DNA from: Tritonibacter aquimaris
Lineage (GTDB): Bacteria; Pseudomonadota; Alphaproteobacteria; Rhodobacterales; Rhodobacteraceae
Reading direction: 5' to 3'
Length of the DNA stretch: 64,000 bases
Assembly (NCBI RefSeq): GCF_009617595.1
Contig: NZ_WIXK01000001.1
Coordinates: 310,001 to 374,000, forward strand
This document shows, piece by piece, positions 35,100 to 45,249 of this stretch. The position numbers were made by a program, and so were the translations under genes. Under the pieces are notes generated by a model, which did not search any database, had not been told where the DNA came from, and saw nothing but the letters and a program-made list of their open reading frames with translations. Position 1 is the first letter of the stretch, and every line of letters starts with the position of its first letter.

Positions 35100-35238
35100 C
35101 CAAAATCACCGATTTGCGCACTTCGGATGTGGGCGCATTGAAATCTGCTCCAAACCAAGGTCCTACATAGGCATATGCAACCAAGGCGATGCTCGCCAAA
35201 ATAAGGAGGTAAAACAGGTATTTAAAGATGCGTCCCAT
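35089..35238 (-). CDS. Small single-span membrane protein (49 residues)
   Basis: On the minus strand ATG 35238 opens MGRIFKYLFYLLILASIAL, which continues VAYAYVGPWFGADFNAPTSEVRKS and ends VILDAK at TAA 35091-35089. One membrane helix (about residues 6-25) is followed by a short periplasmic tail with YVGPWFGADF. The codon pattern, the protein-like layout and an 11-base overlap with the next gene make it real. I recall similar short proteins in Rhodobacterales at this locus. Function is unknown. Confidence 0.82.
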   Translation of the reverse strand: MGRIFKYLFYLLILASIALVAYAYVGPWFGADFNAPTSEVRKSVILDAK

Positions 35239-35317
35239 GAAGTGCTCTGCCCATTTCTATATCTTTTCCAAAAGTTATATATGGCCTTTTGTCGAATATC
35301 ACGTCATTCACAGAAGA

Positions 35318-35917
35318 ATGAGCGAAAAAGAGCACAAAATTGCAGCCGAGTCAGTGGCAAATCCGGAGACACAACCGGGCCAGCTGAAGAAGACCATCGT
35401 GATGGTTGGAATGATGGGCGCGGGTAAGACCGCGGTGGGGCGTGCCTTGGCCCAGCGTTTGGGCGTGCCTTTTCTGGACAGCGACCATGAGATTGAAAAG
35501 GCTGCCAATCTCACTATTCCCGAAATTTTTGCGCGTCAGGGTGAAGCCTTCTTTCGGGAAAAAGAACGGCAGGTGATTTCGCGCCTGCTTGAGGAAGAAC
35601 GCGGTATTCTCTCCACTGGTGGTGGGGCGTTTCTGGCTGAAGAAAACCGGCGCAATATCTCGGATTTTGGGGTGGCGGTCTGTCTCAAGGCCGATCTGGA
35701 TGTGCTGTGGAACCGGGTGCGCCATCGTGACACCCGCCCTTTGCTGCGCACCGATGACCCCTATGCCACGCTTAAGGGGCTCTATCAGGCGCGTGCACCG
35801 CTTTATGAACAGGCAGATATATCCGTTGTTTCAGACGGTAAAACCACAATTGAAGACATGGTTGAACGCGTGCTTGAAGCATTGCGCGACCGCCCAGACG
35901 TATTGGAATGGAACTGA
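35318..35917 (+). CDS. aroK: Shikimate kinase
   Basis: This 199-residue kinase phosphorylates shikimate at the 3-hydroxyl in aromatic amino acid synthesis. The P-loop GMMGAGKTAVGRAL is followed by FLDSDHEIEKAA, the Arg-containing FFREKERQVI, and the STGGGAFL motif; the lid is RHRDTRPLL. The start at 35318 (MSEKEHK) is favoured over the longer frame from 35228, whose first part is not kinase-like. It overlaps aroB and is divergent from the xerD operon. Confidence 0.95.
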   Translation: MSEKEHKIAAESVANPETQPGQLKKTIVMVGMMGAGKTAVGRALAQRLGVPFLDSDHEIEKAANLTIPEIFARQGEAFFREKERQVISRLLEEERGILSTGGGAFLAEENRRNISDFGVAVCLKADLDVLWNRVRHRDTRPLLRTDDPYATLKGLYQARAPLYEQADISVVSDGKTTIEDMVERVLEALRDRPDVLEWN

Positions 35918-37023
35918 TGGAACAGGTAGTTCACGTTGATCTTGGCGAACGTTCTTATGATGTGGCGATTGGTCCGGGGCTGATTGCACAGTCCGGTGCA
36001 CGGATTAAACCGTTTCTGCGCCGCCCCAAGGTGACAGTTGTCACCGAGGAAACCGTTGCCAGCCTGCATCTGGAGGCGCTGCGTGCAGGGCTTGCGGCAG
36101 AAGGCATCGAGATGAGCGCGCTGACGCTTGCGCCCGGTGAAAGCACCAAAAGCTGGCCGCATCTGACCAAAACCGTTGAATGGCTGCTCGACCAAAAAGT
36201 GGAACGCAACGATATTGTTATTGCCTTTGGCGGTGGTGTTATTGGCGATCTGGTTGGCTTTGCCGCCGCAATCCTGCGCCGCGGCGTGCGTTTTGTGCAG
36301 ATCCCGACCTCACTTTTGGCGCAGGTCGACAGTTCGGTTGGTGGCAAAACCGGCATCAATACCGGTCATGGCAAGAACCTTGTGGGGGCGTTTCATCAGC
36401 CAACCCATGTGCTGGCGGATACATCTGTTCTGGGCACGCTGGAGCCGCGCGATTTTCTAGCAGGCTACGGTGAAGTGGTGAAATACGGCCTCTTGGGTGA
36501 TGCCGAATTTTTCAATTGGCTCGAGGAAAACGGCCCGGCGCTTGCATCTGGTGATATGGCAAAACGGGTCGAAGCAGTGACACGTTCGGTGCAGATGAAA
36601 GCTGATATCGTTTCCCGCGACGAGACCGAGCAGGGCGATCGCGCGCTGTTGAACCTTGGCCATACCTTCTGTCACGCACTTGAGGCGGCAACGGGCTATT
36701 CCAACCGGCTTTTGCATGGCGAAGGGGTGGCGATCGGCTGCGCGCTGGCGTTTGAGCTTTCGTCGCGCCTTGGCCTGTGCAGCCAGGAAGATCCAAGCCG
36801 CGTGCGCGCGCACCTCAAGGCTATGGGTATGAAAACCGACCTGCATGATATCGAAGGGGATCTGCCCCCAGCAGCCGAACTGGTGGAGCTGATGAGCCAG
36901 GATAAAAAAGTGGTTGATGGCCAACTGCGTTTTATCCTTGCGCGCAGCATTGGTGACGCCTTTGTCACCGCCGATGTGCCATCGGATGTGGTGCAAGGCG
37001 TTCTGGAAGATGCGCTTGCTTAA
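35917..37023 (+). CDS. aroB: 3-dehydroquinate synthase
   Basis: This 368-residue enzyme converts DAHP to 3-dehydroquinate, the second step of the shikimate pathway. The NAD-binding FGGGVIGDLVGFAAAILRRG and the metal and substrate region FVQIPTSLLAQVDSSVGGKTGIN are diagnostic. LNLGHTFCHALEAAT supplies a zinc-ligand His. ATG 35917 overlaps the aroK stop (TGATG); ATG 35908 in the same frame is a less likely start. Confidence 0.96.
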   Translation: MEQVVHVDLGERSYDVAIGPGLIAQSGARIKPFLRRPKVTVVTEETVASLHLEALRAGLAAEGIEMSALTLAPGESTKSWPHLTKTVEWLLDQKVERNDIVIAFGGGVIGDLVGFAAAILRRGVRFVQIPTSLLAQVDSSVGGKTGINTGHGKNLVGAFHQPTHVLADTSVLGTLEPRDFLAGYGEVVKYGLLGDAEFFNWLEENGPALASGDMAKRVEAVTRSVQMKADIVSRDETEQGDRALLNLGHTFCHALEAATGYSNRLLHGEGVAIGCALAFELSSRLGLCSQEDPSRVRAHLKAMGMKTDLHDIEGDLPPAAELVELMSQDKKVVDGQLRFILARSIGDAFVTADVPSDVVQGVLEDALA

Positions 37024-37096
37024 AGCGCGTCTTTCCAGCTGACGCCGGGCATCCTTAGATGATCGAAATTCCGTATGAGTATTAAGGGAGATTGTG

Positions 37097-38296
37097 ATGT
37101 CGTATCTAAAAACGACCCCCACACGTGAGGGCTATTTTGGGGAGTATGGCGGGGCCAGCCTGCCACCGCCGCTGGAGCCGCATTTCCGCGAGATTTCTGA
37201 AGCTTACGACCGTTTGTCAAAGTCGGCAGAATTTATCCGTGAGCTGCGTTACATTCGCAAACATTTCCAGGGTCGCCCAACGCCTGTCTCCTACCTGCGC
37301 AATCTCAGCCAAAAGCTGGGCGGCGCGCAGATCTATGCCAAACGCGAAGATCTCAATCACACCGGTGCACATAAGCTGAACCACTGTATGGCCGAAGCGC
37401 TTTTGGCCAAACATATGGGCAAGACCAAGCTGATGGCGGAGACCGGTGCAGGGCAGCACGGTGTGGCGCTGGCAACGGCGGCGGCGTATTTCGGCATGGA
37501 ATGTGAGATCCACATGGGTGAGATCGACATTGAAAAAGAAGCGCCGAATGTGACCCGTATGAAACTGCTGGGTGCCAATGTGGTGCCGGTGGGCTTTGGC
37601 GGGCGCTCGTTGAAAGAGGCGGTCGACAGCTGTTTTCAGGCCTATGTGCCACAGGCGGATACGGCGCTTTTTGCCATTGGTTCGGTTGTTGGGCCACATC
37701 CTTTCCCGATGATGGTGCGCAATTTCCAGCATGTGATCGGCATTGAAGCACGCGAGCAATTCCTTGAAATGACAGGGGAACTTCCTGATATGGTTGCGGC
37801 CTGCGTGGGCGGCGGTTCAAATGCGATGGGGATGTTTGCGGGCTTTATCGAAGACGCAGAAGTTGAACTTTATGGGGTTGAGCCACGCGGCACTTCGTCC
37901 AATCTGGGCGATCACGCCGCAACCATCACCTATGGTCAGGACGGTGAAATCCACGGGTTCAAAACCATGGTGCTGACCGATGAAAATGGTGATCCCGCGC
38001 CAGTGCACACATTGGCTTCGGGTCTGGATTACCCCGGCGTTGGGCCAGAGCACGCGCATCTTTATCGCACGGGCCGTGCAAAATACACATGGGCCGATGA
38101 CAAAGAAGCGCTGCAGGCGTTTTATGACACATCGCGCTATGAGGGCATCATCCCCGCGCTCGAAAGCGCACATGCGCTGGCCTTTGCCCTGCGTGAGGCA
38201 CCAAAACATCCGGGCCGCTCGATCCTGATCAACCTTTCAGGCCGGGGAGACAAGGATATCGACTACGTCACCGAAACCTATGGGTTTGGCGCCTAA
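37097..38296 (+). CDS. trpB: Tryptophan synthase beta chain
   Basis: This 399-residue PLP enzyme condenses indole with serine. [42 protein letters not shown] contains the Schiff-base Lys (HTGAHKLN) and the GAGQHG loop. The phosphate-binding [10 protein letters not shown] follows. [24 protein letters not shown] has the family N-terminus. The start follows AAGGGAG by six bases. No trpA is present next to it; it sits 70 bases after aroB, an aromatic-pathway pairing. Confidence 0.96.
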   Translation: MSYLKTTPTREGYFGEYGGASLPPPLEPHFREISEAYDRLSKSAEFIRELRYIRKHFQGRPTPVSYLRNLSQKLGGAQIYAKREDLNHTGAHKLNHCMAEALLAKHMGKTKLMAETGAGQHGVALATAAAYFGMECEIHMGEIDIEKEAPNVTRMKLLGANVVPVGFGGRSLKEAVDSCFQAYVPQADTALFAIGSVVGPHPFPMMVRNFQHVIGIEAREQFLEMTGELPDMVAACVGGGSNAMGMFAGFIEDAEVELYGVEPRGTSSNLGDHAATITYGQDGEIHGFKTMVLTDENGDPAPVHTLASGLDYPGVGPEHAHLYRTGRAKYTWADDKEALQAFYDTSRYEGIIPALESAHALAFALREAPKHPGRSILINLSGRGDKDIDYVTETYGFGA

Positions 38297-38320
38297 AGCG
38301 CAGATCCGCGAGACAACAAT

Positions 38321-38357
38321 AAAAAACGCCGGGGGCTTAAAGCCCCCGGCGTTTTTG
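38321..38357. terminator. Bidirectional terminator between trpB and ssb
   Basis: AAAAACGCCGGGGGCTT and AGCCCCCGGCGTTTTT form a very strong stem with A and T runs on both sides, so it can end both converging transcripts. Confidence 0.9.
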
Positions 38358-38378
38358 TTTTGCGCGATGTGATCCGGC

Positions 38379-38921
38379 TTAGAACGGGATTTCATCATCA
38401 TCAATGTTGTGGGACGCGCCACCCTGGGAGCCGCCGCCAAAGCCGCCGCCGCCCTGTGGGCCGCTGTCGTAACCGCCGCCTTGGCCACCACCGCCATAGC
38501 TACCGCCGCCACCACCGTAGCTGCCGCCGCCGCCTTGGCCGCCACCCATGCCGCCGCCGCCGCCTTCGCCGCGACCGTCCAGCATGGTCAATGTGGAGCC
38601 AAAGCCCTGCAGCACAACCTCAGTGGAATAACGATCCTGGCCGCTCTGGTCCTGCCATTTGCGGGTTTGCAGCTGACCTTCGATATAAACCTTTGAGCCT
38701 TTGCGCAGATATTGCTCACAGACCCGGACAAGCCCTTCGGAAAACACTGCAACCGAGTGCCACTCGGTTTTTTCGCGACGCTCACCGGTGTTGCGGTCTT
38801 TCCAGGTTTCAGAGGTGGCAATGCGCAGGTTGCAGACCTTACCGCCGTTCTGGAAGCTGCGCACCTCGGGGTCGCGGCCCAGATTGCCGATAAGCATAAC
38901 TTTGTTGAGAGATCCGGCCAT
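38379..38921 (-). CDS. ssb: Single-stranded DNA-binding protein
   Basis: This 180-residue protein has an OB fold ([21 protein letters not shown]... [41 protein letters not shown]) in residues 1-112. A glycine-rich linker (about 113-170) and the acidic tip DDDEIPF follow; the tip binds partner proteins in replication and repair. The start at 38921 fits the family N-terminus. The linker is unusually regular (GGGGSYGGG repeats), which also produces spurious reading frames on the other strand. Confidence 0.97.
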   Translation of the reverse strand: MAGSLNKVMLIGNLGRDPEVRSFQNGGKVCNLRIATSETWKDRNTGERREKTEWHSVAVFSEGLVRVCEQYLRKGSKVYIEGQLQTRKWQDQSGQDRYSTEVVLQGFGSTLTMLDGRGEGGGGGMGGGQGGGGSYGGGGGSYGGGGQGGGYDSGPQGGGGFGGGSQGGASHNIDDDEIPF

Positions 38922-39185
38922 CTTGGTCGTGTCCTTTGTCTTGAAGAGCGTGTGTTGGCATCTGTTGTAGCCCGGAAATCTTCGAATCCGGCGCACCATA
39001 TTTGGGCTACATTACCGGGCACAGACAGCAGAGGAAAGCTGCCATCGCGCCCGAGTGCAGGAAACTCTCACCATACAGGCAGTGGCAATCATATGCCGAG
39101 ATACCATACTTGCGCGCGTTTCCCTTTAAAATTTGCCGGAATTGACTATACTAAAGAATGTTACGGGGGATACGGGACACAAATC

Positions 39186-39770
39186 ATGCGCAATCTGCTT
39201 GTGGGGCTCATTGCGACCAGTGCGCTGGTTGCACAATCTGCATCGGCGCAAGCCATTTCCAGCAAAAACCGCCGCGACTTGTTTGCATCGCAGGCGCGGG
39301 TGCTCGATCAGCGGGCTGCAGATCAATATAAAGGGTCTGAGCGGCTCAAACCGCAAAGCTACAAGATTGAACTGACGCCGACCAAACTTCGCTATACCGG
39401 ATCTTACAAGGGTCAGTATCTCAGCGTGGCGCGCAGTGTTGCGCGCAAACACGGCGTGCCCGAAGAGCTGTTCTTGCGTCTTGTTCAACAAGAAAGCAAT
39501 TGGAACCCGCGCGCGCGGTCACACAAAGGGGCGCTTGGGCTTGCGCAGCTGATGCCAGCAACCGCTGCTGTGCTTGGGGTGGATCCAACAAAGCCGCGTG
39601 AAAACCTCGAAGGGGGCGCGCGCTATCTCGCACAGCAGTTCCGCAAATTTGGCTCCTGGCGGCTGGCTTTGGCGGCTTATAACGCAGGCCCCGGAGCGGT
39701 GGAAAAATACGGCGGGGTTCCACCCTATAAGGAAACCAAGGATTACGTGCGTAAGATCCTTGGCAGCTAA
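39186..39770 (+). CDS. Lytic transglycosylase (SLT domain)
   Basis: This 194-residue secreted protein has a signal peptide ending [14 protein letters not shown]. The C-terminal SLT domain shows [36 protein letters not shown], with the catalytic Glu in QQES, and [30 protein letters not shown]. Such enzymes cut peptidoglycan glycan strands with formation of 1,6-anhydro-muropeptides. ATG 39186 (MRNLLVGL) is the start; the longer frame upstream belongs to ssb antisense. It is divergent from ssb. Confidence 0.92.
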   Translation: MRNLLVGLIATSALVAQSASAQAISSKNRRDLFASQARVLDQRAADQYKGSERLKPQSYKIELTPTKLRYTGSYKGQYLSVARSVARKHGVPEELFLRLVQQESNWNPRARSHKGALGLAQLMPATAAVLGVDPTKPRENLEGGARYLAQQFRKFGSWRLALAAYNAGPGAVEKYGGVPPYKETKDYVRKILGS

Positions 39771-39963
39771 GCCGCGGTAATCGTTTCACATAACTCAACA
39801 AAAACAAAAGATTGCGCGACTTGGTTCAGGTACGCACGCTGTCTTTTGTTGCGCATTCGTCAGCACTTTGTTCATCAGGGTTAATGCCCCGTTAACGTCT
39901 TAGGCCTGCCTTTAAGTTGCCTTAAAATTTTATGAAATCTTGCGCGGAATTGGGAGAGATCGC

Positions 39964-40335
39964 GTGAGTGTAAGAAATTTTGAGCATCGGCTAAACCGCA
40001 TGGAATGGCAGCCTTCTGCTGAGCCGAGCGCTCAGATTGTTGCTGATGTTCTGGGCCATTCCAAGATGCAGCCGCAATGGGTCGAATGGGCGATTGCGGG
40101 CACTGTGCTGGGCATTTTGATCGGCTTTGGGATCAAAGGGACGGTCATGCCTGGCGGGCCGTTTGGCGCGCATGCTGATCTGCTTGGCTATATCATTGGG
40201 GCAATCAGCCTGCTTGCGGGCGCAGGCTCGGTTGCGTTTTTGGCAATCACGGTTGCACTGCGCAATCAGGTGCCACAGCTTTTTCGGTTTTCGCTGTTTA
40301 ATATGCTGATGATTATGGTGCTGATGTTGAGCTGA
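39964..40335 (+). CDS. Membrane protein of unknown function
   Basis: This protein of about 123 residues starts at GTG after GGGAGA (MSVRNFEHRLNRMEWQPSAEPS). Two membrane segments follow (about 47-66 WVEWAIAGTVLGILIGFGIKG and 77-98), then a final hydrophobic FSLFNMLMIMVLML. No family is recognised. It is alone, converging on the AraC gene. Confidence 0.72.
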   Translation: MSVRNFEHRLNRMEWQPSAEPSAQIVADVLGHSKMQPQWVEWAIAGTVLGILIGFGIKGTVMPGGPFGAHADLLGYIIGAISLLAGAGSVAFLAITVALRNQVPQLFRFSLFNMLMIMVLMLS

Positions 40336-40347
40336 GGCTCAGCCGTA

Positions 40348-41142
40348 CTATTGGCTGCGGGCGGATTTGCGCAACCGGCTGGGGGACATGCCGGTGTGTT
40401 GCGAAATGAAGCGGGTGAAATAGGCGGGGCTGCCAAAACCCAGGCGCCCGGCGATCTCCTGCACCGGAGTATCACTATAGGTCAGCAGTGAGCGCGCGGC
40501 ATGCAGCTGGCGCTCGGTCAAAAGCGCCGCTGCGGTTTTGCCGGTTTCCGCCTTGCACACACGGGTGAGATGGGTTGGCGTGACCTCAAGCGCATCTGCA
40601 TGATCTGACATGCTGTCACCCTGCTGGTAAAACTGGCTCACCCGTTTGCAATAGGCCCTGCACAGACGCTGCGCGGCGGTTGGGCGCGTATCAGCCTGAT
40701 CTTGCGCCGCTGTGCGCTGCAGCTCGATCCGTACCAATTGCGTTAGGGCCTGCATCGAGGCCTGCCAGGCGGTGGCTTTGCTGCTTTGCTCTTGTTGCAT
40801 CCGTTCTAGCATGAAATTGATCTGCGCCTGGATCTGGCTGTCAGCAATGCGCAAGAACAGTGCTCGCGCATCTGCCAGGCGGGGCAAAAACAGGCAGCGG
40901 CCAATGCATTGCCGTCCCAGATCCAATGACCAAAGCGAGCCAGCCGGAATATAAAACACGTGATGGGCGCCAAAACCACGCTGTTGCCCATCAATCATCA
41001 CGCGCCCCTGGCCACGGGTGATCCAGACAATCAGATCCTGCGCGCGATCATGGCTGAGCTCAATCTGCCAGGGGCCAATGGGAGCCAGCCGCGGCAGCGT
41101 CGTGATCTCAATCTCGGTTGCAGTGGGCGTTTTGAGGAGCAT
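40348..41142 (-). CDS. AraC-family transcriptional regulator
   Basis: This 264-residue regulator has an N-terminal cupin-like ligand domain (IWITRGQGRVMIDGQQRGFGAHHVFYIPAGSLWSLDLG) and a C-terminal AraC domain (SQFYQQGDSMSDHADALEVTPTHLTRVCKAETGKTAAALLTERQLHAARSLLTYSDTPVQEIAGRLGFGSPAYFTRFISQHTGMSPSRLRKS). The start is uncertain: ATG 41142 gives a family-like N-terminus but lacks a good ribosome-binding site; a GTG at 41187 is the main alternative. The reading frame continues into miaA, which is a separate gene. Target genes are unknown. Confidence 0.88.
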   Translation of the reverse strand: MLLKTPTATEIEITTLPRLAPIGPWQIELSHDRAQDLIVWITRGQGRVMIDGQQRGFGAHHVFYIPAGSLWSLDLGRQCIGRCLFLPRLADARALFLRIADSQIQAQINFMLERMQQEQSSKATAWQASMQALTQLVRIELQRTAAQDQADTRPTAAQRLCRAYCKRVSQFYQQGDSMSDHADALEVTPTHLTRVCKAETGKTAAALLTERQLHAARSLLTYSDTPVQEIAGRLGFGSPAYFTRFISQHTGMSPSRLRKSARSQ

Positions 41143-41257
41143 CAAAGGAGCGGTTGTTTTGAGTTTGGGCGTTTGAACGCGGGCCACAACGCCACAGAAA
41201 TTCGATTCTGGCAAGAAACCCGGCGGTTTTCCAATGATGCTGGGCTGAACGCGGCGT

Positions 41258-42121
41258 TCAAAGATCCGGCCGCACCGCCTGCCAATCCGCCATTTTCGAA
41301 CGAAACCAAGTGCGCTGGCGTTTGGCAAATTGGCGCGTGGCAACAGAGGCCTGTTCGCGCGCGCTTTCAAGATCCAGCGCGCCGGTCAGATAGCCCATCA
41401 GTTCGGGCACGCCGATGGCCTTGCAGGAGGGAAGCTTGGGGTCATAACGCGTGCGCATCTCATCCACCTCTTCCAGCGCGCCCGCTGCAATCATCATGTC
41501 AAAACGCTGGCGAATACGGGATTCGAGCCAGTTTTTATCGGACTGCATCACCAGGGTGGTGCAATCGGCGCGTTCGAGCGTTGGCGGCGGGGTATCATCT
41601 TGCCAGCTAGCCAGGCTGCGCCCGGTTGTGCGCAATACCTCATAGGCGCGCTGCACCCGCATGGGGTTTTGCACATCAATCCGCGCCTGCGTTTCATCAT
41701 CCAACGCTGCCAGCATGTCTGCGGCATCCATTGCATCGGCCTCGGCGCGGATTTCAGGCGGGGTCGGTGGAATATCTACCATTCCACGCAGTAGGGTCTG
41801 AAAATACAGCCCGGTGCCGCCAACAATAATTGGGCGCTCACTGGATTTCAGCAACGGCGTGACGTCACGCAGCCAATGGCCGGCCGAATAGGGCGCATCA
41901 AAAGCAATATGACCATACATCAGATGAGGTGCGCGGGCTTCATCCTCAGCCGAAGGGCGGGCCGTTACCACGCGCCAGCAATCATAGACCTGGCTTGCAT
42001 CCGCATTCACAATCACCCCGCCTTGTGATTCCGCCAGTCGCAGCGCCAGCTCGGATTTGCCCGAGGCAGTGGGACCCGCGATAAGAATGGGCAAGTCGGG
42101 ATCGCAATCGGGCAAGATCAT
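41258..42121 (-). CDS. miaA: tRNA dimethylallyltransferase
   Basis: This 287-residue enzyme adds the dimethylallyl group to adenosine 37 of tRNAs reading UNN codons. Its P-loop is [56 protein letters not shown] and [18 protein letters not shown] are conserved blocks, and [21 protein letters not shown] and [13 protein letters not shown] follow. It is divergent from pyrH. Confidence 0.95.
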   Translation of the reverse strand: MILPDCDPDLPILIAGPTASGKSELALRLAESQGGVIVNADASQVYDCWRVVTARPSAEDEARAPHLMYGHIAFDAPYSAGHWLRDVTPLLKSSERPIIVGGTGLYFQTLLRGMVDIPPTPPEIRAEADAMDAADMLAALDDETQARIDVQNPMRVQRAYEVLRTTGRSLASWQDDTPPPTLERADCTTLVMQSDKNWLESRIRQRFDMMIAAGALEEVDEMRTRYDPKLPSCKAIGVPELMGYLTGALDLESAREQASVATRQFAKRQRTWFRSKMADWQAVRPDL

Positions 42122-42253
42122 TTCGGGCGGTCCTGTGGCAGAGCGGCATATCGGTGTATTTTTACAGCTCAGATGGCATAGAGCACATTGATCCCGGCTG
42201 CAAATTGCTTCATTTTGCGCCGAAATTAACCCCTACATCTTGTGGAGCGCAAC

Positions 42254-43003
42254 ATGCCCATTGCTTTGGACCAGCCGGATCACTCTTCGGCCGTTAAATA
42301 TAACCGCGTCATGTTGAAAATCTCCGGTGAGGCGCTCATGGGTGATCAGGGCTTTGGTCTACACCCGCCCACCGTTCAGCGGATCGCCAAAGAAGTAAAA
42401 ACCGTTCACGACATGGGCGTGGAAATCTGCATGGTGATTGGTGGCGGCAATATCTTCCGCGGGCTCTCAGGCTCTGCACAGGGGATGGAACGCACCACGG
42501 CTGATTACATGGGCATGCTTGCCACCGTGATGAATGCGCTTGGCATGCAGTCTGCGCTCGAAGATCTGGGCGTCTTTACCCGGGTTATTTCGGCCATTCG
42601 CATGGATGAGGTGGCAGAGCCTTACATCCGCCGCCGCGCCGTGCGTCACCTGGAAAAGAAACGGGTCTGTATCTTTGCGGCAGGCACCGGCAACCCTTAC
42701 TTCACTACCGATACCGCAGCGACCCTGCGCGCCAATGAAATGGCCTGCGAGGCGATCTTTATGGGTAAAAACGGTGTTGATGGCGTCTATGATAAAGACC
42801 CGAAAGAACATTCCGATGCCGTGCGCTACGAACATATCTCATACGATGAAGTGCTCGCCAAACGTTTGAAAGTGATGGACGCCTCGGCAATTGCGCTGGC
42901 ACGTGACAATAACCTGCCGCTGATTGTTTTCCCACTGGATGAGCCGGGTGGGTTCAAAGGCATCTTGGCCGGTAAAGGCACCTATACCACGGTTCACGGC
43001 TAA
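42254..43003 (+). CDS. pyrH: Uridylate kinase
   Basis: This 249-residue UMP kinase has the amino-acid-kinase fold: [74 protein letters not shown] and [12 protein letters not shown]. It makes UDP from UMP. ATG 42254 follows TGGAG at a normal distance; the longer GTG start at 42242 is less likely. It opens the run pyrH-frr-uppS-cdsA. Confidence 0.96.
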   Translation: MPIALDQPDHSSAVKYNRVMLKISGEALMGDQGFGLHPPTVQRIAKEVKTVHDMGVEICMVIGGGNIFRGLSGSAQGMERTTADYMGMLATVMNALGMQSALEDLGVFTRVISAIRMDEVAEPYIRRRAVRHLEKKRVCIFAAGTGNPYFTTDTAATLRANEMACEAIFMGKNGVDGVYDKDPKEHSDAVRYEHISYDEVLAKRLKVMDASAIALARDNNLPLIVFPLDEPGGFKGILAGKGTYTTVHG

Positions 43004-43163
43004 TCGTGTAACCCTGTAAGACAACAGACGCGCGCCCCGGCTTTGCCGCCGGTGGTTGCGTGTTTTTGTTGCCTGCGTTTCCAGGGTGGCAAGATTGCTA
43101 TACATTTGCGCCCCCATGGATTATTGAGAACGAAACAGACCGCCTCAAAAAGGGGAGAGCAGA

Positions 43164-43727
43164 ATGTCTGACGATTTTGAACTGAACACCGACGATCTGA
43201 AACGCCGTATGGATGGCGCGATGGGCAACCTCAGAACCGAGTTTGCCAGCCTGCGCACCGGCCGCGCCTCAGCTTCTATGCTGGAGCCTGTGATGGTTGA
43301 CGCATATGGATCGATGACACCGATCAACCAGGTCGGCACTGTGAACGTGCCCGAGCCGCGCATGGTCACCATCAACGTCTGGGATAAGGGCCTGGTGGGT
43401 AAAGTGGAAAAAGCGATCCGCGAATCCGGCCTTGGCATCAACCCGCAGCTCAACGGCACCATCATTATGCTGCCGATCCCCGAGCTGAACGAGGAACGCC
43501 GCCGCGAGCTGGGCAAAGTTGCGGGCCAATACGCTGAACACGCCCGCGTTGCGATCCGCAACGTGCGTCGGGATGGTATGGACCAGATCAAAAAAGCCAA
43601 ATCTGACGGCATGTCCGAAGATGACCAGAAATTCTGGGAATCCGAGGTTCAAGAGCTCACCGACAAGATGATCAAAGTTGTTGATGATGCGCTTGAAAAC
43701 AAACAAGCTGAAATCATGCAGGTGTAA
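43164..43727 (+). CDS. frr: Ribosome recycling factor
   Basis: This 187-residue protein has the RRF pattern [61 protein letters not shown] and the end [26 protein letters not shown]. With EF-G it splits the post-termination ribosome. The start follows AAGGGGAGAG. It lies between pyrH and uppS as in most proteobacteria. Confidence 0.97.
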   Translation: MSDDFELNTDDLKRRMDGAMGNLRTEFASLRTGRASASMLEPVMVDAYGSMTPINQVGTVNVPEPRMVTINVWDKGLVGKVEKAIRESGLGINPQLNGTIIMLPIPELNEERRRELGKVAGQYAEHARVAIRNVRRDGMDQIKKAKSDGMSEDDQKFWESEVQELTDKMIKVVDDALENKQAEIMQV

Positions 43728-43735
43728 ACCCAGTC

Positions 43736-44476
43736 ATGGCTGAACAAAAACCGGTTGCGGGGTCTGGCCAGAGGTCAGGCCCGCGTCATGTTGCTATTAT
43801 TATGGATGGCAATGGCCGCTGGGCGCAGGCGCGGGGGCGGCCCCGGTTATTTGGTCACCATGCGGGGGCCAAACGGGTGCGCGAGATCGTAGAGTGCTGC
43901 CCGGAACTGGGCATTAAGTATCTGACGATATTTGCCTTTTCAACCGAGAACTGGAAACGCACCCAGGTCGAAGTCACCGGCCTGATGAGCCTGTTTCGCC
44001 GCTATATTTCCAAAGAAATGAATGCGCTCGCCGCCAAAAACGTGCGGGTGCGGTTTATCGGTGATCGCGTGCGCCTTGATGCCAAGCTGATTGACCTGAT
44101 GGACAAGCTTGAGCGCAAAACAGAAAATAACGACGGCACTCATCTGACCATCGCATTGAATTACGGCGGCCGTGATGAGGTGGCCCGTGCTACCAAACGT
44201 CTGGCTCAGGACGTGGCGGCTGGAAATCTGGACCCTGAAAAGGTCGATGAAGAGACGCTGCCGCGGTATCTGGATACCCATGTGTTGCCGGATCCCGATC
44301 TGGTGGTCCGCACCAGCGGCGAAGCGCGGATTTCCAATTTTCTGCTGTGGCAGTCTGCCTATGCAGAATATGAATTTATCGACACGCTCTGGCCTGATTT
44401 CTCCAAGGAAGAGCTTGCAAGTCTCTGTGCCAATTACGGCAGACGAGACCGGCGTTTTGGAGCAGTAAAAACATGA
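43736..44476 (+). CDS. uppS: Isoprenyl transferase (undecaprenyl diphosphate synthase)
   Basis: This 246-residue cis-prenyltransferase has the catalytic HVAIIMDGNGRWAQARGRPRLFGHHAGAKRV block, FAFSTENWKR, and the C-terminal DLVVRTSGEARISNFLLWQSAYAEYEFIDTLWPDFS. It makes the lipid carrier for peptidoglycan and O-antigen from IPP. It starts nine bases after frr and overlaps cdsA by four bases. Confidence 0.96.
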   Translation: MAEQKPVAGSGQRSGPRHVAIIMDGNGRWAQARGRPRLFGHHAGAKRVREIVECCPELGIKYLTIFAFSTENWKRTQVEVTGLMSLFRRYISKEMNALAAKNVRVRFIGDRVRLDAKLIDLMDKLERKTENNDGTHLTIALNYGGRDEVARATKRLAQDVAAGNLDPEKVDEETLPRYLDTHVLPDPDLVVRTSGEARISNFLLWQSAYAEYEFIDTLWPDFSKEELASLCANYGRRDRRFGAVKT

Positions 44477-45249
44477 AGACCTCTTCCCGATGGGCAGATC
44501 TGCGGCCGCGGGTGATTTCTGCTGTGGTTATGGTGGCGTTGGCTGCGCTGGCAATTGGGAGCGGTGGACTGGTCTTTACGCTGTCGATTGCATTGATTTG
44601 TGCGGGTATTCTGTGGGAGCTCGCCGCGATGTTGTGGCCGGGGCAGGGCATGCGGGCGCTGCGGTTTGCAGTCGTTGGGGGCAGCGCCGTGTTTGCTGCT
44701 TCTTTCCTGCCGCTGCTTCTGGCGCTGCCGATCCTTTTGCTGCCCGCCGTGCTTGCCTATTTGGAAGATAAAAAGGTTGGAATACGGTTTGCACCCTTTG
44801 CGATCTGGGTCATGGTGGCAGGCTTTGGTTTTATCGGGCTGCGCAATAACTTGGGGCTCGACTGGTTGCTGTGGTTGGTTTCTGTGGTCGTGGCCTGTGA
44901 TGTGGCAGGGTATTTTGCCGGTAAAACCATTGGTGGCCGCAAATTCTGGCCCCGTATCAGCCCCAAGAAAACCTGGTCCGGCACCTCTGCTGGGTGGGTG
45001 GCTGCGGCCTGTGTTGGCATTGCTTTCACCGGCACGCTTGGATTTGGGTTTGGTGGCGTGGTGTTTTCCGTCCTGGTGGCGATGGCCAGTCAGGCCGGTG
45101 ACATTGCCGAAAGCGCTATGAAGCGGCGTTGCCAAGTCAAAGATTCCAGCGCCATGATCCCGGGTCACGGCGGTTTGTTTGACCGCTTTGATGGCATGTT
45201 GGGCGCAAGCGCCCTTTTCATGGTGTTTCTGGCGCTGCACAGCCTGTGA
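44473..45249 (+). CDS. cdsA: Phosphatidate cytidylyltransferase
   Basis: This 258-residue membrane enzyme makes CDP-diacylglycerol. The family signature is near the C-terminus: RISPKKTWSGTSAGW (about 160-174) and SAMKRRCQVKDSSAMIPGHGGLFDRFDGML (about 213-242). Several membrane helices precede it. It overlaps uppS (ATGA). In most proteobacteria dxr follows; here the next 370 bases hold no gene. Confidence 0.94.
   Translation: MKTSSRWADLRPRVISAVVMVALAALAIGSGGLVFTLSIALICAGILWELAAMLWPGQGMRALRFAVVGGSAVFAASFLPLLLALPILLLPAVLAYLEDKKVGIRFAPFAIWVMVAGFGFIGLRNNLGLDWLLWLVSVVVACDVAGYFAGKTIGGRKFWPRISPKKTWSGTSAGWVAAACVGIAFTGTLGFGFGGVVFSVLVAMASQAGDIAESAMKRRCQVKDSSAMIPGHGGLFDRFDGMLGASALFMVFLALHSL

Noticed and set aside
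38409-38696. Ala/Thr-rich plus-strand frame over ssb
   Set aside because: It is the antisense reading of the glycine-rich linker of SSB.
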